Shown here: positions 30,951 through 41,329 of the stretch, one piece after another
Layout of the letters: the number at the start of each line of letters is the position of its first letter
Numbering within the stretch: the first letter of the stretch is position 1
DNA from: Semisulcospira habei
Lineage: Eukaryota; Mollusca; Gastropoda; Semisulcospiridae
Direction of reading: 5' to 3'
DNA length: 64,000 nt
NCBI GenBank assembly: GCA_036245525.1
Contig: BTPG01000003.1
Span: 159,458,383-159,522,382, forward strand
Made by a program: the position numbers and the translations under genes
Notes under the pieces: generated by a model
Database searches by the model: none
Told to the model about the DNA's origin: nothing
The model's input: only the letters and a program-made list of their open reading frames with translations

Positions 30951-31411
30951 CCCTAGGGGCAGTTCGGTGTAATTCAGCAAAGAACGAACTTGTAGCTCAC
31001 TCAGGCATATGATTTTACACATTGACCTACATACATGTGTATTGAATAAGATTTGTCGCGCTGCCTCGCAGATTGACGTTCATTGCCTGTGGATATTTGC
31101 CTTCTCAGTAATGCCGACTGAAGGACAACTTCCCACCTTTGCGATCAGATCACAGAATTCCCTCCCTTTGTTGTTTCAGGGGCAGCACGTGATCTTTGAG
31201 AGTTTGCGATTCATTTTTATCTTGGAGAGTTGACATTTCTATTATCGGCAGGTTCGCAATGTGTATTTTTAGCCAAGCAGACTCGGGGCTAGACGTTCCT
31301 TTCCTGAACCCTCGCATATCTGTCAGTCTCAGCTCCAGATGCTAACACCGATATATATCTGCGACTGCAGCTGCTGCGGAGATCTTGCGATTGTTGTTGG
31401 ATTCCTGCACG

Positions 31412-31465
31412 AGACAAAGATTTTCAAGCGCCCCTTCATCCTGCAGGGGCCCTTGAAAATCTGTC
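31412..31465. repeat. Hairpin AGACAAAGATTTTCAAGCGC
   Basis: Pairs with GGGCCCTTGAAAATCTGTCT around CCTTCATCCTGCAGG. It looks like family C in architecture but not in sequence. Confidence 0.55.
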
Positions 31466-31678
31466 TAGTGTTACCTGAGTACAGCTCTGTCCTGGTCTCA
31501 AACGGAGAAATCGGAGGAATAACCTCAGTAGCAGTACATTGTTTTCTGCTTTGATAGAACACACAAGCCGACAGAACTGAACGGGATCGTACTGTTGACT
31601 TCGCACGGCAAGCTTGAGCGTCGTCAGTACCGCGTGCTAAAATTGTTTACTACTTGCACGCTTCCAATGAAATTTCCT

Positions 31679-31892
31679 AAACCTAAGCCTTCACTGCCGA
31701 GAAAAAAGTGAACACTATCCGACTGCAAGAGATATAGATCCTCATGAGCCCCCGCGAATGCGGGGGCTCATGAGGATCTATGCCTCTTGCTGAGACCAGT
31801 TTGTATCCACGTTTCTTGGTCGTCGAATGAACAAAGATTTCAGAAACAAAAATGTACGTACACTGTAAGTACGGTGGCAGGGAAGGGGTTAA
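31679..31892. mobile_element. Family C element, near complete
   Basis: CTAAGCCTTCACTGCCGAG to GGCAGGGAAGGGGTTAA. Strong hairpin ATAGATCCTCATGAGCCCCC with its complement around GCGAATGC. The right part holds ATGTACGTACACTGTAAGTAC. Confidence 0.8.
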
Positions 31893-32131
31893 GTTGGGAT
31901 GCAATGGATATCTATATATTCTTTAGTGCAGGGACCGCAGCAACCACCTGCAGAAAGCCCTGGCAAATCAGCAACAGCCAACCAACTGTCCCTCTGCATT
32001 TGCACTGCAGCGAGATTTTTGCGTGCGGGGCTAAAAACAGCCTCTTAAAAAACAAAGCCGCTAGGACTATGAGAATCACGGACTGGCTATTGAAAATAAT
32101 GTCCAATTCGACCCATGAAGCTGCTTCTAAA

Positions 32132-32221
32132 GTACACTGACGAGCAAAAGAAATGCGACATTTTTGGAATCATCCGATGATTCCAAAAATGTCGCATTTC
32201 TTTTACTCGCCAGCCGGTATA
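32132..32221. mobile_element. Family I palindrome
   Basis: ACACTGACGAGCAAAAGAAA ... TTTTACTCGCCAGCCGGTAT; the apex is a direct GGAATCATCCGATGATTCC palindrome, shorter than at 22785. Confidence 0.8.
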
Positions 32222-32977
32222 CGTGTATGCAAACCATCTGATACACCTTCTAGAACCTTGCTGGGAACGCGCTGTTCAGGTGCAAATTATTCCCAGTGTT
32301 ATAAGAAGGTCGAATATAACCAAAAGTGAAATATAACCAGGTGTGGATCTTGGGGGGAGGGGGGGTCTAGGACTTCCGGACACCCTCCCCCACCTCCCCG
32401 CCACCCCAGGCCAAAAATTCTTTAAAATGCTTTGTTTTCATCCCTACGTCACGTAGCGCAAACTGTACCACATAACCTAGCTACAAAAATCCTTTTAGCG
32501 ACTAGTGGCGGACTTTTTGTAGAACTCTTTCTGACGCGTCTTGGATGCCAGTTTTGTTCTATAATAGACCACCAAAACGTTCTAAAATACAAAGTTAGTT
32601 ATTTAGTGTTGTTCGAAACAACAGGTACTGCACTACTGAAGTTGTTTGTAGCACGCATCTGCAGCAATAGTCTGTAACAGACCACTAAAGAAAGAATCTT
32701 TGCGGAATCGAAAGCACATGAGCAGCCAATGTACTATTTCAGAAGAATTTTACATTTTTTTTAGGTGGACAGTCACGCATCTCTTCCATTGACAATTTGT
32801 AGACTGTGCTGCTGATAATGCAGACGGCAACGTCATGAAAGATCTTAAATTACGGTATACGTCTATTATGTATACATGTAAATTCTTTTGACGTCAGTCA
32901 TGTCTGGGGTGATCCAGGTCCGACGATTTCAGCTTGATTTATTTTACCAAAATAGTGGAGGAATGAAAACAAATACG
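32222..32977. other. Unassigned stretch
   Basis: A G-rich tract lies near 32350-32368. Short open frames lack domains. No gene called. Confidence 0.4.
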
Positions 32978-34528
32978 TTATTGGTAGCAGGGATTTGCTG
33001 CACGGACCCTTGTAGACCTTCGGGAGGTCAAAGGAACCATTGTACCCATCTCTCTCTTGGCTTGACTTCGCGAACGAAGATTTTATAGGAGTTGCCCACG
33101 ACGTCTGCAGGCTTGTTCGTGGCTGCGGAGGCCAATCCGAGACAGGCAGGTTCGACCGCAGTGGCTGCAGGGGAAGGTATGGCCAGGGTTCTGAGCTGCG
33201 GCATCTCTGTTTTTTCTCCTGAGCCGCTTGTCCTTAAGGCTAGCTCTGTGAGAGTCCTCAAAGGAGACAGCTGCCTTGTAAATGGTGGAGCGCCAGGTGT
33301 CACGGTCCGCAGCAAGCGAAGACCACTGGTGGTGGTCGATTTGGCAGGCACTAGGTGACTTCTTGAGACAGTCTTTGTATCTCTTCTTTGGTGCCCCTCT
33401 GTCACGGTGTCCAGTAGCAAGCTCGCCGAACAGGGTGATCTTTGGTAGGCGATGATCCTCCATCCTGGAGACATGCCCCGCCCAGCGGAGCTGTGTCCGC
33501 AGCAGCAAAGCCTCGATGCTCACAGTTTCAGCCTGTTCAAGGACCTCGACGTTGGTGACATAGTCACTCCAGTGAATGCCCAGGATGGTACGCAGGCAGC
33601 GCTGGTGGAAGCGTTCGAGGAGTCGTAGTTGGCTGCGGTAGAGGGCCCAGGACTCGGAACCATACAGCAGGGTGGTGAGGACCACAGCTCTGTACACGCT
33701 GATCTTGGTGCCTGTTTTCAGCTGTTGATTGTGCCACACCCGCTTGAAAAGTCGCCCGAAAGCGTGTTCGCTTTTGCCAGCCTGCTGTCAAGCTCCTTGT
33801 CCAGCTTGGCGTCCGACGTGATAATGCAGCCAAGGTAAGTAAACTGGTGCACTGACTTTAGTTCAGACTCGCCAATGGTGATGTGAGGAGGGCGATACAC
33901 TGTCTTGGGTGCCGGCTGATGGAGGACCTCTGTCTTTTTCAGACTGACCTCGAGTCCAAAGAGCTGGGCAGCACCTGCGAAGCAAGACGTGATGCGCTGC
34001 AGGGCTCTCTCTGTGTGTGCAACGAGGGCAGCATCATCAGCAAAAAGCAGCTCACGAATCAGTTGGTCTAGGGTTTTCGTGTGGGCCTGCAGTCGTCTGA
34101 GGTTGAACAGGCTGCCATCGAGACGATACCTGATGTACACTGCATCGTCATCATCGAGGTCCACTGTGGCCTGCTTCAACATCATGCTAAAAAAAGATGG
34201 TGAAGAGGGTCGGTGCCAGCACGCAGCCCTGCTTTACGCCGTTGAGAATAGGGAATGGTTCTGAGAGGTCATTGTTGAGTCTGACCTGGCCTTGCTGGTC
34301 CTCGTGTAGCTGGACAATCATGTTGAGGAACTTTGGGGGACAGCCAAGTCGCTCCAGGATCTGCCACATGCCTTGCCTGCTCACAGTGTCGAACGCTTTT
34401 GTTAGGTCGACAAATGTTACGTACAGCCCTTTGTTCTGCTCGCGGCACTTCTCCTGTAGCTGTCTCAGCACAAAGACCATATCGGTGGTGCTCCTGTTTG
34501 CTCTGAAGCCACACTGGCCCTCTGGGAA
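32978..34528 (-). mobile_element. 5'-truncated non-LTR retrotransposon, minus strand
   Basis: Contains the C-terminal two thirds of a reverse transcriptase polyprotein, then a 3' untranslated region (GGGTACAATGG, TTTGACCTCCCGAAG, CCCTGCTACCAATAA) ending at about 32978. A second copy of this 3' region occurs in the opposite orientation at 36936-37010. The 5' edge is near 34528, just before the conserved QCGFRANRST stretch, so the endonuclease and N-terminal RT are missing. RTE-like placement is tentative. Confidence 0.8.
33083..34515 (-). pseudogene. Reverse transcriptase remnant with two frameshifts
   Basis: Reading from high to low coordinates: QCGFRANRST and FVDLTKAFDTV (RT motif A region) then GVKQGC. 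A one-base surplus in an A run at 34187-34193 shifts the frame. LFADDAALVA (about 34021-34050) keeps the catalytic aspartate pair. Near 33762 one base appears missing, shifting the frame again. The last part (33083-33739) holds YGSESWALY, LRWAGHVSRMED, a basic GAPKKRYKDCL stretch and a C-terminal zinc-finger-like CSHCGRTCLSRIGLRSHEQAC with a CxxC...H...C pattern. It cannot make a continuous protein as written. The ancestral enzyme would copy its own RNA into the genome. Confidence 0.8.
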
Positions 34529-34539
34529 CAGTAAACAGT

Positions 34540-34771
34540 AAATTATTGTATTGTACCCATAGAGCGTATACAAAGGGAGTGGCAATTCCAGCCTCGCAGA
34601 GTGCGGCGTCGCGCGCTCAGCGGTCGCCATCTTGTGAATGCCGGCGCCAGCGTTGCTGGCACTAGCTGTAGAGACAGTTCATGTTTGCATTCACACACAA
34701 TGACGGGCTGCGCAGCTTTCAACTGCAACAATCGCGATATTCGCGAAAATCGGGAGGAAGGCATGACTTGA
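34540..34771 (+). other. CpG-rich spot with a THAP-like N-terminus
   Basis: ATG at 34700 opens a 23-codon frame, MTGCAAFNCNNRDIREN..., stopping at 34769-34771. The CxxxxC spacing and NR following match the start of a THAP zinc-finger domain, a DNA-binding fold of host factors and P-like transposases. The remaining His/Cys and AVPTIF parts are absent, so this is a fragment or a first exon; no clear GT donor follows. About 70 bases upstream, on the other strand, is CAAGATGGCGACC, which resembles a YY1-type promoter motif. CpG density is visibly higher than in the surroundings. Confidence 0.4.
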
Positions 34772-35640
34772 GAAAATAAAAGCTGGAGGGGAAGAAGGGG
34801 AAAAAATTAATAAAATTAAATAAAATACAATTGAAAAGAAAAATTGAAAAAAAAATGACACAATGATGTAAAATTGTCCAACAAGAAAGTTAAACCTCAC
34901 AAACGCTAGGATACAACTCTATGCGAGCATCCTTCCGAAAGTGAGCCAACGGCCTAGTAACACAAGTCAGTAGGAAAGCCCATAGAGCTATCAGTCCTAA
35001 TCCTTAGCCAATACGGGGGAAGGGTTTAAACGGAGATCGAGATACGTGCAGCAGAACGCTACACTAAATTTTCATCTGCACAGTTTGACCCGCTGACGAT
35101 GAGGAGTACGGGCAATTTAAAGCAAAACGTCCTCGAAATACACATGAACTAGACATACAAATCCAGACTGACTTGTGTCGCTCAAGTGTGTACGGCCGGC
35201 CGATAAACAGGCTATTGCATCAAATAGTGTGCGATGTCAAACACATATTTACACACATGGACCGGTATGACTAGCTTGTACACATAGTACATTGTTTTGT
35301 ACTTTGGTTAGTGACAAAAGTACACGTAGCATAATACTGCTTGGTGGATCCTTATATTGTATTCTTTTGTTTTGTTTTCTCTTGTATTGTTTAGTCGGCG
35401 AAAAATAATACTTTCATGGTATAAATTGAAAATGTTCGTGTGTCATACCGTTCTGTCTGTTTATAAAGATAGGCCGTATGAGTGTGTAATTCCTATGGAA
35501 AAGAGTACGAGTCACTGAAACACTGACAGTGAATGTCGGATGCTTTTTGCATGATTTGATCTTGTTTGAGTTGGGCACGAAATAAAGAGCGTCTGCATAA
35601 TCAAATTATCAGCTGCATTTTCAGAGTTTATGTTCGTCGG
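34772..35640. other. Unassigned AT-rich stretch
   Basis: A/T-rich section at 34790-34860, then mixed sequence. No domain, tRNA or known repeat recognised. Confidence 0.4.
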
Positions 35641-36060
35641 TATGTCTGTCAGTATTTCTGCCTCTTCTGTCTGTCTGTCTGTCAATCAGTCACTATCTCT
35701 GCCTCTTCTGTCTGTCTGTCTGTCTGTCAATCAGTCAGTATCTCTGCCTCTTCTGTCTGTCTGTCAATCAGTCAGTATCTCTGCCTCTTCTGTCTGTCTG
35801 TCAATCAGTTAGTATCTGTCTCTTCTGTCTGTCTGTCGGTCAATCAGTCAGTATCTCTGCCTCTTGTCTGTCTGTCTGTCAATCAGTTAGTATATCTGCC
35901 TCTTCTGTCTGTCTGTCTGTCAATCAATTAGTATCTCTGCCTCTTCTGTCTGTATGTCTGTCAGTCAGTCAGTATCTCTGCCTCTTCTGTCTGTCTGTCT
36001 GTTTCTGCCTCTTGTCTGTCTGTCAGTGTTTTTGTTTCTTCTGTCTGTCTGTCTGTCTCT
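35640..36060 (+). repeat. Minisatellite with TCTG-rich units
   Basis: About eight copies of a unit of roughly 45-60 bases: CAGTATCTCTGCCTCTTCTG followed by three or four TCTG and CAATCAGT. Units vary in TCTG number. Confidence 0.85.
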
Positions 36061-36078
36061 CTCTGTGTGCGTGCGTAC

Positions 36079-36079
36079 G

Positions 36080-36148
<69 letters not shown>

Positions 36149-36151
36149 TGC

Positions 36152-36239
<88 letters not shown>
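36079..36239 (+). repeat. (GT)n with an internal GTGC block
   Basis: About 160 bases of GT, with CGTGCGTGCGTGCG units around 36130-36157. Confidence 0.9.
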
Positions 36240-36240
<1 letters not shown>

Positions 36241-36905
36241 TCGGAGTGTTGTGCAGTCGATGTGCGAGTAGAAAGAAAGAAGTCCTAAGAACTTATGTTT
36301 TCGATTTCATCCATACTCATATGCACATAGTGTACATGACATGGGGCAAGGGAAATGGACCAGTCACCTAGGGACACAGAGGTGTAAAAACAGGAGGAAA
36401 AAAATACGACTGATTTCCATAAGCGACTGGCATTCATTTGCCTGAGCCAAATGGATCGACCAAGGATAGATAGATAGCAGAGCAATACTTTCGCGATTCC
36501 TTAGAAATAAGGCACCAAGATATACGCATTCAAAAACTTCTTTAGCTTCTGCATGCATGGCACAGTCATAGTCCTGTCTAAACTTACGTAACTTAAGATA
36601 ACATTAACGCGTGTGGTTGTGCCGTAAGGAAAACAAAAGTGCTCCAAACAAACGCTTTTAGACCACTTGGTTATTTTATAATGTGTGTATTATGTTGGAA
36701 ATGTACAAAAAGTACAAGTCCGTACAGTTCACACGCCTAGCACTCCATTATCGGTATCTCCACTAAGTGTTACTAAGGCAGCAGTAATATACAGGCTATA
36801 CATAGCATAAACAGAGTGCGGCGGTAGCGGTTAGTGGCATACACAATACGGCGGGCGGTCTCCACGCTGATAAGCGCCAGAAAGCTTCTCCCTATGTATA
36901 CGCTC
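36240..36905. other. Unassigned stretch
   Basis: No gene or known repeat recognised. Confidence 0.4.
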
Positions 36906-36910
36906 TATGA

Positions 36911-37010
36911 TTGTACCCCGAAGGCCGAAAGCCTGCGGGGTACAATGGTTCTTTTGACCTCCCGAAGCCGGCCTACAAGGGTCAGTGTAGCGAACCCCTG
37001 CTACCAATAA
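36911..37010 (+). mobile_element. Retrotransposon 3' end, plus strand
   Basis: GGGGTACAATGGTTCTTTTG, ACCTCCCGAAG, GCCTACAAGGGTC and CTACCAATAA match the 3' untranslated region of the minus-strand retrotransposon at 32978. A small hairpin TGTACCCCG ... CGGGGTACA precedes it (36911-36943). Only the last 75-100 bases are present. Confidence 0.65.
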
Positions 37011-37169
37011 ATTATAATATCAAAGCCCCTTCTTTGGACTTTGAAACCCCCTCCCTCCCCCATCCCCACCCCACCCCCTCCCGCTTCATATCGGTATTGT
37101 CAGTACTTTGGAAGGTCTGGCGTCGGGAGGCCTTTCGTGTCAGGTTGAAGGTCCCAAACAAAACGTTGC

Positions 37170-37402
37170 CCCCCCCCCCCCCACCACCACCACCCCTATC
37201 CCCAGAAAGTAGCTGATCCGCCCCTGATAACAGAGTCTTTTTCGACGTTCCGATCACACTTTTCAATGTGAAATTATTTTGCTTATAAAGCTTCGGATAT
37301 AACAAATACTTTGCTGGCGTAGGGGGTGGGGGGAGTGGGGGAGAGTGGGGGGGGGGAGTGGGAGAGAGTGGGGGGGGGGGGTCATTTTGTTATATCCGAA
37401 GT
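37170..37402. repeat. C and G runs; inverted repeat around a G-rich tract
   Basis: C run and CCA repeats at 37170-37200. At 37290-37402, AAGCTTCGGATATAACAAA and TTTGTTATATCCGAAG flank a tract of G runs separated by AGT and AGAGT (37321-37381). Confidence 0.7.
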
Positions 37403-37604
37403 TTACTGTAATTTGATAATTTCGCACGACACAAATTACGTTCAGTGAGCAGACGTCTGTCTTTCGTCCAATTGATCGCTTCAGTCTGACAACTGATTTT
37501 CGATTCCCAAAGTGGCCGGCCGCGGTTTGCAAAGGTCACACTGTATTTACTGGAGTACCCGTCACTGCCGCCAAAAGGACTGAAGCGCACAACACACAAA
37601 AACA

Positions 37605-37661
37605 CAAGAGACATAGATCCTCATAGTCTCTGCGGGGCTCATGAGGATCTATGTCTCTTGC
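37605..37661. mobile_element. Family C hairpin core
   Basis: CAAGAGACATAGATCCTCAT with its complement ATGAGGATCTATGTCTCTTG; the apex is shortened to AGTCTCTGCGGGGCTC. Confidence 0.65.
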
Positions 37662-37834
37662 TTATAGCATTTATATCCGTGTGCCTCAAGCATTTGTGAT
37701 CATCAGGAGTGAGTCTGTGATGGTTTCCGCCAGTGACTTTATTTACAGCAGAAAGTTAGTTATTTGGGTTTAACGTCGAGCAGGCGACATTTACAGCATA
37801 CAGTGTAGACCGTCGTTCGGCTTTCCATAGACAT

Positions 37835-38306
37835 TTAACCCGTTCACTGATGAGTAAAAGTGAACCTGATCCACCTATAAATCCTCACGAAGCCATGCAG
37901 TTGGGCCTAGGGCCAGTTGCTTGAGTGAGCTTAGTCCTGCGCCAGCCGCTAAGCACGGTGATCCGCTATAGTAAATTCCATGCCAAATACCAACCAAATA
38001 ACCAAGGGCAAGCAGCGTTATTTAGCGTAGTCCTGCGCCAGCCGCTAACACGGTGATCCGCTAATGCGGATCACCGTATTAGTGGCTGGCGCAGGACTAA
38101 GCTCACTAACGCATCTTACCCCTGGTTACTTGGTGTGGAATTTGCTGCTACGATCCAACTACAAGAGACACACATCTTCACAAGCCCCTGCAGTTGGGCA
38201 TGCGGTCAGTTGCACGAGTGAGCTTAGTTCTGCGCCAGTGTCTAAGCAAGGTGCTCCGCCATAACACCTCAAACGGAATTTACGGCCACTGGCATTGAAA
38301 GAGTTA
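37835..38306. mobile_element. Family C element invaded by palindrome family D
   Basis: TTAACCCGTTCACTGATG at the left and CATTGAAAGAGTTAA at the right look like family C ends. Inside are three D-type segments (GAGCTTAGTCCTGCGCCAG at about 37930, 38028 and 38216). The middle one is a 72-base palindrome (38028-38099) around GCTAATGCGG. CAACTACAAGAGACACACAT near 38160 is family C-like. Confidence 0.6.
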
Positions 38307-38309
38307 AAA

Positions 38310-39010
38310 TGAAGCGCGTTTTTGAAGGCATGGGATTAAGTGACCTTTAACTTCAAAGACACGGCAGCGTGCGTGCAACGGTACCTTGCCGGCAAAAGAG
38401 GGTCATGCAAGAAACATGGGCTGATTCCTGGTCTCACCGAGCTCGCGACATGCATCTTTTAACAATCGGATCAACACTTGCTCTTTTTCTCGACATTGGC
38501 ATGTTTTTGGAGACCAATGTTGCACATTGCCGTTTTCTTTTCTCCTCCTTTTATTTCTCAAAATTAAACAAACCCTTTCCTTCCGTCACAAATGATGTGA
38601 TTGTTCCCGGCCGTGGCTAATCAGTTCCACGCTAAATCGCCCCTTCTGTCCCAGGAACATGTATAACATGACGCCAGCAAAAGGCGATTCTCAGACCTGC
38701 AGAGGCTTTCTTTGCATCTGTGGTGTTCACAGTTTCCAGCAGTGGATGGGTTAAAGGGACCTGCTCCAGGCAAAAAGGGTTACCGATGTTTACATATGTT
38801 CTTGGTACGTCTTACAATAATGATATAAAAAGGTTAACATAACTTGTGAAGATTGACTGTCGTCAAATGAAGGATTTTTCACCTCTTCTTCATTGTACAG
38901 TAGGTCAACGTAGGAGAGATCCACAGACGCGATACGAAGCAACAACAAGAAACCACACTAAAAACACACCGTGAAAAACGGTTAGATAGGTTTTAGTTGA
39001 GGCAAGACAT
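38310..39010. other. Unassigned stretch
   Basis: The open frame 38369-38620 has no recognisable domain. Nothing else identified. Confidence 0.4.
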
Positions 39011-39012
39011 CT

Positions 39013-39226
39013 TTAACTCATTCAGCCCGACGGCCGTATTTCCCAAATTATGGAGGCGTCATCTAATGACTATGCACCAGTTGCAGGAGATGGATCGACC
39101 ATGATAATTCAAGGGCAGTGCCAGATTAGCTTGGCGCCGACAGGCGCCAAGCTAATCTGGCGCTACCCTTGAATTATCATGGTCGACCCATCTCCTGCTG
39201 TAGTGCGTCAGGGCTGAATGGCTTAA
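39013..39226 (+). mobile_element. Family B foldback element, near consensus
   Basis: TTAACTCATTCAGCCCGACG to GGGCTGAATGGCTTAA; arms AATTCAAGGGCAGTGCCAG / CTGGCGCTACCCTTGAATT, apex GCGCCGACAGGCGC. Confidence 0.9.
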
Positions 39227-39284
39227 TAGCCCGTCGTATAGGCGAGTGATAGCAGTCAGAGTCCGCCAAGGAGCAGATCGCTCC

Positions 39285-39509
39285 ATAACCCCTTCCATGC
39301 CACAGTACGTACGCTGTACGTACAGTTTTGTTGCTGAAATCTTGGTTCATGCGACGAGGAAAAGCGGCCAAGAAACATGGATACACATTGGTCTCAGCAA
39401 GAGACATAAATCCTCATGAGCGCCCGCAGTCGCGGGGGCTCATGAGGATCTATGTCTCTTGCAGTTGGATCGTGGATCACCTTTTTTTTCTCCACAGTGA
39501 AGGAGTTAA
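39285..39509. mobile_element. Family C element
   Basis: ATAACCCCTTCCATGCCACAG to CACAGTGAAGGAGTTAA. Includes TACGTACGCTGTACGTAC and the strong central hairpin. Confidence 0.8.
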
Positions 39510-39548
39510 ACATTGACAGATCAAGGCTTAGGAAGTTTCATTCGAAGC

Positions 39549-39717
39549 GTTTTGGTTCGAATCTTGGTTTATTCAAAAACCAAAAGCCGACACCGTCCAA
39601 TTGGTCTCAGCATGAGACATAGATCCTCATGCGCCTCCGCAGTCGCGAGGGCTCATAAGGACCTATGTCTCTTGCCGTTGGATCGTGTTCAGTTTTTCTC
39701 GGCAGTGAAGGGGTTAA
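39549..39717. mobile_element. Family C element, left end diverged
   Basis: AATTGGTCTCAGCATGAGAC ... TCTCGGCAGTGAAGGGGTTAA with hairpin ATAGATCCTCATGCGCCTCC / AGGGCTCATAAGGACCTATG. Second C element within 45 bases of the previous one, same orientation. Confidence 0.75.
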
Positions 39718-39799
39718 GATATTAGAAAAAAAAGAGACACATTCAGGAAATTCTCTTCGGCTTCAGTAATCAGTTCACGCAATCCCCAAAAACAGAATA

Positions 39800-39892
39800 C
39801 GATCGGGCTCACGTCAGCCGCCCTTGGCCAGCGCACGGTTGTGCGTGGGCCAAGGGCAGCTGACGTAGGCTCGGTGATCTTTTGCGCACTGG
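39800..39892. repeat. Family H GC-rich palindrome
   Basis: GATCGGGCTCACGTCAGCCG ... GCTGACGTAGGCTCGGTGAT with stem CCCTTGGCCAGCGCACGG / GTGCGTGGGCCAAGGG. Confidence 0.75.
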
Positions 39893-40136
39893 AACGCTCT
39901 CTGTTCGGCAATCACGCTACCGAATCCTTTCAGCACCGCAGCCAAACGACTGGGAAATTTTTATCGTCGTATACCCGACTTTCGCATATTGTGTTAAGCT
40001 TGGCCATTTAAAGACACACTCAAAAGATTCTCATGAGCTGTCATGTCAGAATCCCTAGCAAAAAAGCACGGTTTGTCTGCTTGAATTAGCAAGCAAGTTT
40101 TAGTGGCTGAGGTGTGTGTGGTCACTGCTAGGCTAT

Positions 40137-40775
40137 TCGTTGGTTGTTGAGGTTTTGGTGGTCGTGGTGTTGGTGGTGGTGGTGGCTGTTGCATTTCTTG
40201 TTGTCATTGTTTTTTAAGTTTTTTAATTGTTGGTTTGTTTATCTGTTTGTCTGTTGGTCTGTACGTTTGTGTGTTTGTTTATTTGTTTGTTTGTTTTGGA
40301 CCTTTTTTCTTTTTTTATTCTTTTTTTTTGGGGGGGGTAGATAAAAAAAGGGTTTGTTGGTAGTCGTGATGGTGTTGGTGGTTGTGGAGGAGATGGTTCT
40401 TGTTGTTTTTCTTCTTCTCATTTTTTTCTGGTTTGTTTGTTGATTTGTTTGTTTTGGTTTGCCATTTGGTTTGTTTGTTTATTTGTTGATTTGTTTGTTT
40501 TGGTTTCGCCATTTGCTTTGTTTATTTGTTGTGCTGGTTTTGTTGTTGTTGTTTGTTTTGTTTGTTGTTTTTGTTTCGGAAGAGGGGGGGGGGAGGGTAG
40601 GGGGGGGGGGGACGGGTTGAGTTGAGTTGGGCTTTGGTTGATTTTGGCTTTGTTGGCTGGCTGGTGTTGCCGTTGGTTGGTTTGATTTGTGGGTAGAGAT
40701 TGGTGAGATTGGGGTCTGGAGTTGGATTGGGTTTCTTTCTTTCTTTTTTTTTTTTATTTTTTTTTTTTTTCTCTT
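40137..40775 (+). repeat. G/T-rich low-complexity tract
   Basis: TTTGTTTG, TTGGTTG and GGTGGTGG words with hardly any A or C on the plus strand, T runs near 40310-40330 and 40742-40771, and G runs at 40585-40611. The open frames 40144-40344 and 40437-40625 are compositional. Confidence 0.8.
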
Positions 40776-40875
40776 GCTTTCTTGTTTTGTTCAGTCCTTG
40801 CTAGCTCCTCAATCTCGTCGTGTGCTGTTTCATGCAAGCACTGTGGGTCACTTGTAGCGGACAGTGAAAGGAACT

Positions 40876-40979
40876 ACCCAATGCGCAACAGGCCATCGGG
40901 CCGACGTTGGCCTGCCTTTGGCCCGCGTGCGCGGGCCAACGGCCGCCGACGTCGGTCCGAATGCCTTTTGCTCCTTTGG
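40876..40979. repeat. Family H GC-rich palindrome
   Basis: GGCCATCGGGCCGACGTTGG ... CCGACGTCGGTCCGAATGCC; stem TTTGGCCCGCG / CGCGGGCCAA with a short apex. Confidence 0.75.
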
Positions 40980-41212
40980 TCTGCACCACGGGACTTCTTA
41001 CACGCCACAATTTCCATTTCATTAAACAGACACTCTCTCTGTGTCTAAATCAGTCTCTCTGTCTCTGTCTGTCTGTCTCTGACCCACACCTGAATACGAC
41101 ACAGTGACCTGAAAATATTGCTTATTTATACTTTTCTAACTTCGCAAGAGGAACAAACAGCAGGTCGATACGCAAAGCAGTACCGGCGTACAAGTAATGG
41201 AGAATGGATTGA

Positions 41213-41283
41213 AGCTTAAGGGTAGTGCCTAAATAGCTTTGCGCCTGGACAGGCGCCAAGCTAATCTGGCACCACCCTTGAGC
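41213..41283. repeat. Hairpin related to families A and B
   Basis: AAGGGTAGTGCCTAAATAGC and GCTAATCTGGCACCACCCTT around GCGCCTGGACAGGCGC. Outer flanks are not those of A or B and TTAA ends are not visible. Confidence 0.6.
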
Positions 41284-41329
41284 GAGTGATCTCGCTGCCA
41301 GTGGACGGAGATTGTGTTTCTAAAACCTG

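Noticed and set aside
33028..33474. A 148-codon open frame in the 33 kb region
   Set aside because: A shadow frame of the reverse transcriptase C-terminus, which is supported by motifs in the neighbouring frame.
35640..36060. A CRISPR-like array of regularly spaced repeats
   Set aside because: Units are contiguous TCTG-rich minisatellite copies without unique spacers of constant length, in a eukaryotic context.
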